A DNA stretch of 64,000 bases from Kosakonia arachidis (lineage in GTDB: Bacteria; Pseudomonadota; Gammaproteobacteria; Enterobacterales; Enterobacteriaceae), in assembly GCF_900116535.1 (NCBI RefSeq), contig NZ_FPAU01000005.1, positions 1-64,000 of the forward strand, written 5' to 3'. The position numbers were made by a program, and so were the translations under genes. Under the pieces are notes generated by a model. It was not told where the DNA came from, searched no databases, and saw only the letters and a program-made list of their open reading frames with translations. Each line of letters starts with the position of its first letter. The first letter of the stretch is position 1. Shown here one piece after another: positions 37,885 through 45,311 of the stretch.

Positions 37885-38936
37885 TGGCGATGCCCAAACT
37901 GCGTAACGGGCTGCCGCTTCTTCTCCTCTCACTGCTCTTTGTCGCTATGATGGAGCTGGTTCATCTGCCCGCTGCGCTCCTGCTGGGGCCGATGTTTGCC
38001 GGGATTACTCTCGCCATCCTTGACCGGCATGTGGTGATAAGCAAAACCAGTTTCGGTGTTGCGCAGGCGGTGGTCGGTGCCATGATCGCTCATGCTATTC
38101 CCCCTTCGGTGTTCGGTCGCATTGCTGCCGACTGGCCGCTATTTATCAGTTGCATTGTCTCGGTGATTTTCGCCAGCGCCATTCTCGGCTGGATTATGGC
38201 GAAGCTACAGGTTTTTCCGGGCTCCACGGCGATCTGGGGGTCGTCACCGGGCGCGGCGTCGGCCATGACCATTATGGCTGAGAGTTTCGGCGCCGATGTC
38301 CGCCTGGTGGCATTTATGCAGTATCTGCGGGTAATGATTGTGGCGCTGGTTGCGGTACTGGTAACCCGCATATGGATGGGCGCTAATAGCCCGGATCACG
38401 CGGTCGCGACATTTACCCTGTTCGGCCCGGTACGCTGGCTACCGTTTGCCGGTACGTTGCTGGTCATTGCGGCGGGTTATCTGATTGCCCGGCGAGTAAA
38501 ACTTCCCTCTGGTCCGATGTTGATAACGTTAATACTGGGAACCATTATTGAAGATACCGGGGTGTTGTCGCTGGAATTGCCGCCATGGCTGCTGGCGCTC
38601 TCCTATGCTGTGATTGGCTGGAGCATTGGGCTGCGCTTTACGCGGGAGATTGTCTGGTACGCCGCCCGCGCACTGCCGCGTGTGCTACTGTCGGTGCTGA
38701 CACTGGTGGCTGTGTGCTGTTGCTTTGCATTTTTGCTGGTACAGTTCGCCGGTATCGATCCACTCACCGCCTATCTCGCCACCAGTCCCGGCGGGGCAGA
38801 CACGGTGGCGATTATCGCCTCTTCAAGTCACGTTGATATCTCGTTTGTGATGGCGATGCAGACCGGGCGCTTTATTCTGGTGCTGATCACCGGCCCGGCG
38901 ATTTCACGCTTTGTGGCGAAGAGGCTTGGAGCATAA
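37884..38936 (+). CDS. AbrB-family inner-membrane protein
   Basis: About 350 residues, very hydrophobic, with two related halves. Conserved segments LPAALLLGPM, WGSSPGAASAMTIMA, VRLVAFMQYLRV and YLATSPGGADTVAIIA match the AbrB/ammonia-monooxygenase-like family (E. coli AbrB is the nearest relative I know). The repeated SPGGA-type motifs suggest a transporter, substrate unknown. Possible starts are GTG 37875, ATG 37884 and ATG 37890. It converges on the aldolase gene downstream. Confidence 0.82.
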   Translation: MAMPKLRNGLPLLLLSLLFVAMMELVHLPAALLLGPMFAGITLAILDRHVVISKTSFGVAQAVVGAMIAHAIPPSVFGRIAADWPLFISCIVSVIFASAILGWIMAKLQVFPGSTAIWGSSPGAASAMTIMAESFGADVRLVAFMQYLRVMIVALVAVLVTRIWMGANSPDHAVATFTLFGPVRWLPFAGTLLVIAAGYLIARRVKLPSGPMLITLILGTIIEDTGVLSLELPPWLLALSYAVIGWSIGLRFTREIVWYAARALPRVLLSVLTLVAVCCCFAFLLVQFAGIDPLTAYLATSPGGADTVAIIASSSHVDISFVMAMQTGRFILVLITGPAISRFVAKRLGA

Positions 38937-38962
38937 TCCCGGCAAAAACGTCAATGCCGGGA
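38937..38962. terminator. Bidirectional hairpin between convergent genes
   Basis: TCCCGGCA (38937-38944) pairs perfectly with TGCCGGGA (38955-38962) across a 10-base loop, overlapping the end of the AbrB-like gene and just before the end of the aldolase gene on the other strand. No long T-run. Confidence 0.6.
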
Positions 38963-38968
38963 CGACAA

Positions 38969-39856
38969 TCACTCCACAATCAGACGCAGCCTTTCGATCA
39001 CTCCAGCCACTTCACGGCGTGCGTCGCCTTGTAGCGTCTGTAATGGTGGAGGCAGACACGGCGCCTTCACCACGCCAAGCAATTCGGCGGCAGTTGCGAT
39101 CACGCGCAGGCTGCCGCCATAGCGGTTGAACAGATCCCACAGCGGTGCCAGCACGTCGGAATGCGCCCTTGCCAGTGCCATATTGCCGGCCTGCGCTGCG
39201 CGGGAGATGGCCAGTGCTGCTTGCGGGAATAGTCCACCCAGCACTGAATACCAGATCCCGCAGCCAGCGCTCAGACCGTCAACTGCTATAGCATCGCCAC
39301 TGATGCCGAGCGTAATATGTGACGGAATGTGCTCCCGCAGCGCCGCAATCCGCTCCAGAGCGGCAATGGGAGGAATTTTGATCGAGCCGATATTGGGTAA
39401 CTGGGCGATACGGGCAATCAGCGCATCGCTGAAGGTGAAATGTGTCGCACGGGGATTATCGTAAACGCAGAGCGGTACCGACAATTCGCGAGTCACCGTC
39501 GCGTACAGGCCAAAGACGTCCTCTTCGGTTAACGCGTGATAGGAAACCGGCGCCAGCAGCACCGCGCTAACCCCCGCTTTTTGCGCATCTTCCGCCAGCC
39601 ACAGCACATCGCGGGTACGCAGTGCGCCAATCCCGGCGATCACTGGAACCGCGCCGGAAGTTTCCGTTGCCAGGCGCAGTGCGGCGGCGCGTTCATTACG
39701 GCTGAAATAGGGATAGCAACCCGTCGATCCTAACGCGCCAATCGAATCCACCCCGGCAACGCGGAGCTTCTCGATCAGCCGAACGTATGCCGCTTCATCC
39801 AGTCGCTCATCAACCAGCGGCGTCAGCGGAAATGCGCTCAGTCCAGTGAAATCCAT
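38969..39856 (-). CDS. Dihydrodipicolinate synthase / N-acetylneuraminate lyase family protein
   Basis: 295 residues, a single (beta/alpha)8 barrel of the class I aldolase DapA/NanA family. The Schiff-base Lys is Lys160 in GSIKIPP and the catalytic Tyr is Tyr132 in VYDNP. The usual GTTGE loop reads GSTGCYPY, with Cys in place of Glu, which argues against a true DapA. The substrate is probably pyruvate plus an aldehyde, unidentified. Convergent with the AbrB-like membrane protein, which could import or export the substrate (inference). Confidence 0.85.
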   Translation of the reverse strand: MDFTGLSAFPLTPLVDERLDEAAYVRLIEKLRVAGVDSIGALGSTGCYPYFSRNERAAALRLATETSGAVPVIAGIGALRTRDVLWLAEDAQKAGVSAVLLAPVSYHALTEEDVFGLYATVTRELSVPLCVYDNPRATHFTFSDALIARIAQLPNIGSIKIPPIAALERIAALREHIPSHITLGISGDAIAVDGLSAGCGIWYSVLGGLFPQAALAISRAAQAGNMALARAHSDVLAPLWDLFNRYGGSLRVIATAAELLGVVKAPCLPPPLQTLQGDARREVAGVIERLRLIVE

Positions 39857-39946
39857 ATCTTCCCCCCTTCATAGTCAGAAACCCAGCGCTGTCTTCTCAC
39901 AGCAACAGCCTGGCATCATACGTTGCAATCTGGCGATCAGTTCGTC

Positions 39947-39990
39947 GCCTGCCTCACATAATGCGGCCTGCGGTATTATGTGAGACAGGC
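39947..39990. promoter_or_regulatory. Long inverted repeat upstream of the aldolase gene
   Basis: GCCTG-C-CTCACATAAT (39947-39962) pairs with ATTATGTGAG-A-CAGGC (39975-39990): 10 perfect pairs, one mismatch, then 5 more, loop 12 bases. The right arm contains the stop codon of the decayed B3/B4 gene. It could be a transcript hairpin or an operator about 90-130 bp before the aldolase start. Confidence 0.55.
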
Positions 39991-40165
39991 TCTCAAGGAT
40001 GAACCATCGTTTTCGCCGTCAACCGGAACAACGTAACGCAGGTTGATAGCGTTGTAGAGATCCACCACCAGGTCAATGGGCGGTACCACGCCGTCGCACA
40101 AACGGATATCCCGCACCACTATGCCAACGACAGCGCACCGCCGGTAGTCTTACCCTGACGGTCAA
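39976..40165 (-). pseudogene. Remnant of a B3/B4 (PheT-type) tRNA-binding-domain protein
   Basis: The minus strand encodes VRDIRLCDGVVPPIDLV followed by VDLYNAINLRYVVPVDGEN, a hallmark of the B3/B4 domain found in PheRS beta and in small editing-like proteins. A frameshift near 40122 separates it from an upstream QGKTTGGALSL piece. Only about 60 codons of a roughly 230-residue protein survive, ending with TAA at 39976-39978. Confidence 0.65.
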
Positions 40166-40291
40166 CGAACACCATTCATGAATCTCGCTCATGACATCAT
40201 TATGATTTAATGAGGTTATCATTTGTGTCGTTCTGATTAAGATAGCGTTCCGCCTTTGTCGGCACCCTCCTCGTTGCTGAATCAGGATTCT

Positions 40292-40470
40292 ATGAGCAAC
40301 AAGATACACGGGTCGCTGTTCCTCGCGATCCTCAGCGCGCTGACGGCCAGCGAGCTGCAAGGGGATATCGAACGGACCATTACCTGGTTTCTTAATCGGC
40401 TTCGCATTGGCACAGCTGGTCTGGAGACCGTTCAGTGACACCGTCGGCCGCTGTCATGATTCAGGCTAAT
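40292..40470 (+). pseudogene. Remnant of a Bcr/CflA-type MFS transporter
   Basis: The frame begins MSNKIHGSLFLAILSALTA, then jumps to ERTITWFL, and after a one-base shift continues IGFALAQLVWRPFSDTVGR. These are the first helix and the helix-2/loop-A region of Bcr/CflA drug transporters with the connecting part deleted. The rest of the gene is missing. Confidence 0.6.
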
Positions 40471-40623
40471 AAGCTCATATCGATTTTCCCCAATAGCCGC
40501 AGGTAATGGGCAGGGCCATGGCCGCTGTTGCCAGAAAACGTGCGGGGCATCTGTCACGCCAGACTCCACCGATTTTCCGCCCGGTGAGTAAACTTAACGA
40601 TAAGACCCACACTGGAGAAGACC

Positions 40624-41019
40624 ATGAAGATCACCCGCAATGCTTCCGTTCCTTCCGCGCAAGGCCCGCAGGAATATTTCACTGGCCGCGTGCGGATCGA
40701 CGCGCCGTTTAAGGCCGAAGAACCTGCCCGCGTCGGCGGTGCAACCGTGACGTTTGAACCGGGCGCGCGCACCGCATGGCATAGCCATCCGCTCGGCCAG
40801 ACGCTGATCGTTACCCACGGCAAAGGCTGGATCCAGTGTGAAGGCGAAGCCATTCAGGAGATGAACCAGGGCGATATTGTCTGGATCCCTGAGGATGTTA
40901 AACACTGGCACGGTGCGACGGCGGATACCGCCATGACCCATATTGCCATCGCCGAGTCGTTAAATGGCAGCCCAGTGACCTGGCTTGAACAGGTTACCGA
41001 CGAGCAATATCGCGGCTAA
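40624..41019 (+). CDS. Cupin-domain protein
   Basis: 131 residues forming one small beta-barrel cupin. Metal-ligand candidates are in [13 protein letters not shown] (two His) and a later His in [19 protein letters not shown]. It resembles the cupin family annotated as mandelonitrile-lyase-like or quercetinase-like in other enterobacteria. Activity unknown. An ATG start follows GGAG (TGGAGAAGACC). The next gene in the same direction is a decayed SDR dehydrogenase, suggesting a former operon. Confidence 0.8.
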   Translation: MKITRNASVPSAQGPQEYFTGRVRIDAPFKAEEPARVGGATVTFEPGARTAWHSHPLGQTLIVTHGKGWIQCEGEAIQEMNQGDIVWIPEDVKHWHGATADTAMTHIAIAESLNGSPVTWLEQVTDEQYRG

Positions 41020-41029
41020 GGAAGGAGTT

Positions 41030-41118
41030 ATGAATAACGTTGAAAACAACGTGGTAGCGATTGCCGGAGTCCGTCGGACGACGTGGATATCAATGACATC
41101 CTCTTTCGCCCGACGTGA
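41030..41118 (+). pseudogene. Remnant of a short-chain dehydrogenase (SDR)
   Basis: A strong site GGAAGGAGTT precedes MNNVENNVVAIAG, the start of an SDR Rossmann fold. The next bases, in another frame, read SDDVDINDILFRPT followed by TGA, the typical SDR C-terminus (VNEILFRPT). An internal deletion of about 220 codons has fused the two ends out of frame. Confidence 0.7.
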
Positions 41119-41168
41119 CAAGAACAGTTAAACCGTGGCACAGAGTGTGCCTGCGCGACAGTTTAACC

Positions 41169-42050
41169 TTAACGCGGCAAAAATTCCGGCGTAAAGCGCT
41201 GCAACTCACTCAACAACAGCGGGTTATCCGGCGAGTTAAATAGCTCGCTAAGCTCCGTTTTTTTGTTATGGAAGGCCAGCGCTTCCGGGTTCGCTTTACC
41301 ACTGATCGCCTGTTTCGCTTTACGGTTACACCACTGGCGATACTCTTCCAGCGTGGCGCGGTAGCGCTGTGCATTCTCACGCATTAGGTGTTCGGCCAGC
41401 CGGAATTTGCCGTAGCGGTCGCAAAGTTGGCTTTCGATGTAGATCGCTTTCGGCAGGATATCCATCATCAGGGTGATAAAATCCAGCACTTGCTCAAGAT
41501 GGCGATCGGTCAGCTCATCGGCGAACGAGAGCAGATTATCAATCAGGGATAACACTTCATTACGCTCGCAGGCCAACTGTGCCAACAGGCTTGCCGCTAC
41601 GTCTCTGGTCTCTTCCACCAGCACTTTATCCAGCAGCAGCACGCGGGCCGATTCCACCACGCCAAAATAGCGCGACAGTTTTTCCATATAAAAGATGACG
41701 TTCTGCGCATGAATATCGGCGGAGATCACGTCAATGCTCTGTTGTAGCTTGTCGATTTTTTTCGCCAGATACAGGGTTTGCACCACAATTGCGCCGACAA
41801 CAATGCCCGTCGAAAGGCCGATCGCCGCTAGTTGCGTGGCCTGCGCCATCTGCACCAACTGTTTCAGTTCGGTGATGGATTCCGGGTTAAAAGGGATCTG
41901 TTTGAGCGGCATATGTTGCGCAATCCCTGATTTTTCCGCCAGTTCCGTCCAGTACGCCACGCCGTCGCGCAGGACCGCTTTCCCGTTTTGCAGCGCTTCC
42001 AGCACCTCCGGATAGACCTTAAGCCAGTCAAACGTGAATATCGTATCCAT
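41169..42050 (-). CDS. Single-span membrane protein of unknown function in the YaaW cassette
   Basis: 293 residues from the ATG at 42050. One membrane helix (about 74-96, AAIGLSTGIVVGAIVVQTLYLA) is followed at once by a charged helical stretch KKIDKLQQSIDVISADI that looks like a coiled coil, then a mostly helical cytoplasmic domain to the end. The N-terminal 73 residues are soluble. The ATG overlaps the stop of the YaaW-like gene (TGATG), so the two are translated together. I do not recognise the family. Confidence 0.8.
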   Translation of the reverse strand: MDTIFTFDWLKVYPEVLEALQNGKAVLRDGVAYWTELAEKSGIAQHMPLKQIPFNPESITELKQLVQMAQATQLAAIGLSTGIVVGAIVVQTLYLAKKIDKLQQSIDVISADIHAQNVIFYMEKLSRYFGVVESARVLLLDKVLVEETRDVAASLLAQLACERNEVLSLIDNLLSFADELTDRHLEQVLDFITLMMDILPKAIYIESQLCDRYGKFRLAEHLMRENAQRYRATLEEYRQWCNRKAKQAISGKANPEALAFHNKKTELSELFNSPDNPLLLSELQRFTPEFLPR

Positions 42051-42790
42051 CAAAAAATGTCCTCTTCAGGTTTCAGAAGCTGCTGACGCATCGCCGCAAT
42101 TTGCACCACTGCCGGTAACGTAACGCGATAGGCCGGGCCGGTCAGCGCCGGTAGCGTGAGTAGCGCGGAGATCGCCATCCCCACTGGTCCGGCAAAAATA
42201 CCAATTGCCCGCATCAATCCCGCGTTGGCGGCCAGCGCCAGCCCACGTCCGAGCAGCGCTCTGGCGACAGCATTGGCCACAATCAACGATACCTGGTAAG
42301 ACATAAATCCACCGAGGCGAATCGCCGCGATAATGGCGGACAGCGCCGCACCGCTCGCCAGATTGCCGTTGATTTTCAACTGTGTGCGTATGCTGGCGCG
42401 TTCGGCCTCACTCATTTTTTCCCAGGAGTCCTCAAATAACTTCGCCAGCATCGCTTTCTCGATCTCCACCGTGTCGGCGGAGAAATCCGTTTTTACGCCG
42501 ATTTTTTTACACACATCCGTCAGGATCTCTTTGTATGGCACGCCGTTACGGCGAATGAAATTCATCAGCGAATCACCGCCAAAATGCTGCAACTCCGCAC
42601 CGATAAGCTGCCAAATTTTGCGAAAATCGCCGTTTGCAGCCTTGAATGTCTCATCACCGGTTAACGACTCGGTGTAGCGCGTGGAACCGTCTTTGTCGGT
42701 GGTTAAATAGTTCACCAGTACGCCCAGCATCTCCTGGTCTGCATAGCGAAGAAGCTCCAGGTCTTTATCCTGTCTGTAGTTATTTGCCAT
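42050..42790 (-). CDS. YaaW-family (UPF0174 / DUF3944) protein
   Basis: 246 residues from the ATG at 42790. Similar to E. coli YaaW along its length: DLELLRYADQEMLGVLVNYLT at the N-terminus, WQLIGAELQHFGGDS (IAGELQHFGGDS in YaaW), and a C-terminal hydrophobic, Gly/Ala-rich region GIFAGPVGMAISALLTLP ending GPAYRVTLPAVVQIAAMR. Function unknown. I preferred this start to one 135 bases upstream because the upstream part overlaps the OmpA-like gene and has no homology. Confidence 0.83.
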   Translation of the reverse strand: MANNYRQDKDLELLRYADQEMLGVLVNYLTTDKDGSTRYTESLTGDETFKAANGDFRKIWQLIGAELQHFGGDSLMNFIRRNGVPYKEILTDVCKKIGVKTDFSADTVEIEKAMLAKLFEDSWEKMSEAERASIRTQLKINGNLASGAALSAIIAAIRLGGFMSYQVSLIVANAVARALLGRGLALAANAGLMRAIGIFAGPVGMAISALLTLPALTGPAYRVTLPAVVQIAAMRQQLLKPEEDIF

Positions 42791-43132
42791 CGGTTGTTGA
42801 CTCTGTGGTAGTGCTGTCCTGACGTGCGGCAGCATGGGTGAGAAATTGCACTTCAACGCGGCGGTTGCGCTCATCATTAGGTGAAATGCCGCTGAGCGGT
42901 TGTGAATCGCCAAAACCAGCGACAATCACGCGCCGCGATTGTTGTTCATCTAGCGAGGCCACCAGCAGCTTGCGCGCTTCCCGCGCACGGGCGGCGGAGA
43001 GTGTGTAGTTGTCGTCATAAACGGTACAGAAACGCCTCTCTTCTGTTGCCGGGCGAACTGCGGGCTGATGCGTCCGGATGTCAAACTGTCGTCTCTCTGT
43101 GTTAACGGTTTCGGTTTACGCGAACCAAACAT
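42780..43132 (-). pseudogene. Truncated OmpA/MotB-type protein gene
   Basis: The first codons read MFGSRKPKPLTQRDDS, the usual basic N-terminus of MotB/ZorB-like membrane proteins. The sequence then changes frame and continues YDDNYTLSAARAREARKLLV, then SLDEQQSRRVIVAGFGDSQP and DERNRRVEVQF, the end of an OmpA-like peptidoglycan-binding domain. The membrane helix and the first half of the domain are missing, so a deletion of perhaps 100 or more codons has broken the gene. Its stop overlaps the start of the YaaW-like gene by 11 bp. Confidence 0.72.
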
Positions 43133-43164
43133 ATAAGTCCCTGTCCTTGATAACGTCGCGGCCG

Positions 43165-44046
43165 CTATACGGCGTGAAATCGGGTATGTAAATCCTGTTC
43201 AAATTGCTCGCGCAGCGAGGCAGGAGAAAGAATACCGATGTCCGGCAACCAGTAACGCAGCCAGCGAAACAGCGTATGCGGATCGCTAATCGCTGTAGAG
43301 AGCGTCAGGCTGCCGTCGTCGTGGTGTTCAATAATTCGTTGCGCGGGGAACAGCGCCCGGCGAGTGACATATTCTGCGACATGCGCCGATACGCTTAGTA
43401 CCGTCTCCACCCGCGAGCCAAAGCGAATACCAACATGACTTTCCAGTTCGGCGACCACCCCGGCATGCAGCTCAAAGCGCTGGTCGGTGCTGGTTAGCCG
43501 CTGAATACGCGCCACTTCGAAAGCCTTCAACTGTCCTTTTTCCACGGCCGCCAGATACCACAAGCCGTACTGGTTAATCAGCCGGTAAGGTTGCGCCCGC
43601 CGGGCTTTGTCGCGGTAGCAATATTCCACTTCTATACGTTGGCTAATGGCCTGATTTAACTGGGTAAGCAATGGTTCGAGCAACTGGTTTTGCCGGCTGC
43701 CTGGCGCGTGAAAGGCGATATTGCTGCGCTGTTTCATGCTGTTACGCAGCGATTGTCCGTCCTGGCGAGGGAAGAGATGCGCCACGCCGGTAAAGTCAGC
43801 GAATTCCGCCAGATGACCGCTGTGTAATGTCGGAAGAAGGGGGGCGCTGAGTTTATAACGTCCAGGCGAGACCTGATCGAGGATATGTCCCAGCCGCGCA
43901 AGGTCGCGGTAAGCCGTGCGTTCCGTTATGCCGAATTTATCGCACAGCCACGCCTTATCTATGGTTTTGCCCTGATAAAGCGCTGCGAAAATTTCGCACA
44001 ACCGCTCAATCAACGGGTCGTGTTTTCTGTCGTGACTTTCCTTCAT
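43165..44046 (-). CDS. WYL-domain transcriptional regulator
   Basis: 293 residues. N-terminal winged helix-turn-helix (about 15-65, LCDKFGITERTAYRDLARL) and central WYL domain with the eponymous GLWYLAAVEKGQLKAFEVARI, then a C-terminal WCX extension. Relatives include YafY/YfjR of E. coli and the CapW/BrxR regulators of phage-defence loci. It lies directly upstream of, and in line with, the OmpA-like, YaaW-like and membrane-protein genes, so is probably their regulator. Confidence 0.87.
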   Translation of the reverse strand: MKESHDRKHDPLIERLCEIFAALYQGKTIDKAWLCDKFGITERTAYRDLARLGHILDQVSPGRYKLSAPLLPTLHSGHLAEFADFTGVAHLFPRQDGQSLRNSMKQRSNIAFHAPGSRQNQLLEPLLTQLNQAISQRIEVEYCYRDKARRAQPYRLINQYGLWYLAAVEKGQLKAFEVARIQRLTSTDQRFELHAGVVAELESHVGIRFGSRVETVLSVSAHVAEYVTRRALFPAQRIIEHHDDGSLTLSTAISDPHTLFRWLRYWLPDIGILSPASLREQFEQDLHTRFHAV

Positions 44047-44202
44047 TGCTGCGGGTTCCGGGAATAAAGTCTCACAAGACGTTAAAAGTACAGCCTGACC
44101 ATCGCGCCCCTGCCCGAAGTTTCAGGTAAGACCTTGTTTTTTTCATAGGGATTAACGGCAGAAAACAGGAAAACTAAAATGAAATTTTCGCATTCTGTGC
44201 AA

Positions 44203-44256
44203 TTCCCTTATTCCACTAAGGGAAAGATAAACGCCCTGGCTGACAGGAGATGTCAG
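44203..44256. promoter_or_regulatory. Two palindromes between the WYL gene and the ModA-like gene
   Basis: TTCCCTTA / TAAGGGAA (44203-44224, perfect, 6-base gap) and CTGACA / TGTCAG (44240-44256, 5-base gap) lie in the divergent intergenic region of 335 bp. Either could be the operator of the WYL regulator. The rest of the region shows no gene. Confidence 0.5.
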
Positions 44257-44351
44257 TGCGCGGAAATTGCCGCCTGCCGCTTCGTTAACTTCAACAAAAC
44301 ATCAACGAATTCGCCGCTTACGTTGTTCATTTCCTGTGTGGAAAAGATAAT

Positions 44352-44375
44352 CGTTATTTACTTTTTTATATAACG
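44352..44375. promoter_or_regulatory. ModE-type operator
   Basis: CGTTATTTA-N6-TATATAACG, a 9-6-9 near-palindrome, has the layout of the ModE site of the E. coli modABC promoter (CGTTATATT-N6-TACATAACG). It ends 6 bases before the start of the ModA-like gene, where it would block transcription or translation initiation when molybdate is plentiful. Confidence 0.75.
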
Positions 44376-44381
44376 AGAAGC

Positions 44382-45311
44382 ATGATGAAAACGATAACAG
44401 GCAAGTGTGCAGCGGTGATGGCGCTGGCGGTGTTTAGCGCTACGCCCGTTCTGGCAAAAGATATTCGTGTCACTTATGCCGGTTCGATGGGCAAAGTAAT
44501 GGATCAGGGGCTGGGGCCGGTGTTTGCAAAAGCGGAAAACGGTGCCTGGCAGGGCCAGGGACAGGGTGCTTACGGTATGGCACGCCTGCTTGCGAGCCAT
44601 AAACTGACGGCGGATGTGTTTGTCTCCATTAACCCAGGCCCAATGCAGATCCTGAAAGATGCAGGCTTAATCGATGATGCCGTCCCGGTCGCCAGCACCA
44701 GCATGGTGGTCGCGTACAGTCCGAAAGGAAAATATGCCGCACAGTTTGCCGAATCCAGTAAACATCATGATGCCAACTGGCTGAATCTGCTGACACAGAA
44801 AGATATTCACTTCGGCCGCACCGATCCGTATGTCGATCCGAAAGGGCAGAACATTGTCTTTACCCTGCTGCTGGCGGAAAAATATTATCACCAGCCGGGC
44901 ATGGCGCAGAAAGTGCTGGGCGGCTTGCAAAACCCGCAACAAACGCACCAGGAAGGCGGGCTGCTGGCGCGTCTGGAGAGTGGTCAGATTGATGCCGCAG
45001 CCGGTTACGAAAGCGAAGTGCGTTCTGCCCATCTGCCGTATGTTGCGCTGCCGGATGAGATCAACCTCAGCAACCCGGCGCTGGCGAAACAGTGGTATGA
45101 CACAGTTAGCTTCACCATTAAAGACAGCGCAGGTAAAGATCAAACCCTGCACACGCAGCCGATGGTATTTTACGCAGCCGTGCTGAAGAACGCACCAAAC
45201 GGCACCGATCAGGCGAAGAAATTCGTTGAATTTATGCAAAGCTCGCAGGGTCAGCAGATCCTTAATCAATATGGTTACGCCGCGCCGAAAGGCGACGCGC
45301 TGTACCGCTGA
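44382..45311 (+). CDS. Periplasmic oxyanion-binding protein, ModA/WtpA-like
   Basis: 309 residues. Signal peptide of about 25 residues ends at TPVLA, followed by KDIRVTYAGSMGKVMD. The YAGSM segment and GAYGMARLLASHKLTADVFVSI match extracellular oxyanion-binding proteins of the molybdate/tungstate group, and the RTDPYVDPKGQN segment fits the family. Ligand is inferred from the ModE-type operator directly upstream. Two adjacent ATGs (44382, 44385) are possible. Its TGA overlaps the next ATG by one base. Confidence 0.8.
   Translation: MMKTITGKCAAVMALAVFSATPVLAKDIRVTYAGSMGKVMDQGLGPVFAKAENGAWQGQGQGAYGMARLLASHKLTADVFVSINPGPMQILKDAGLIDDAVPVASTSMVVAYSPKGKYAAQFAESSKHHDANWLNLLTQKDIHFGRTDPYVDPKGQNIVFTLLLAEKYYHQPGMAQKVLGGLQNPQQTHQEGGLLARLESGQIDAAAGYESEVRSAHLPYVALPDEINLSNPALAKQWYDTVSFTIKDSAGKDQTLHTQPMVFYAAVLKNAPNGTDQAKKFVEFMQSSQGQQILNQYGYAAPKGDALYR

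Noticed and set aside
40073-40441. A 122-codon minus-strand frame
   Set aside because: It runs opposite the transporter remnant and partly over the B3/B4 remnant in a different frame. The composition is not protein-like.
42791-42925. N-terminal extension of the YaaW-like protein
   Set aside because: The extension overlaps the OmpA-type coding sequence in another frame and has no homology to YaaW.
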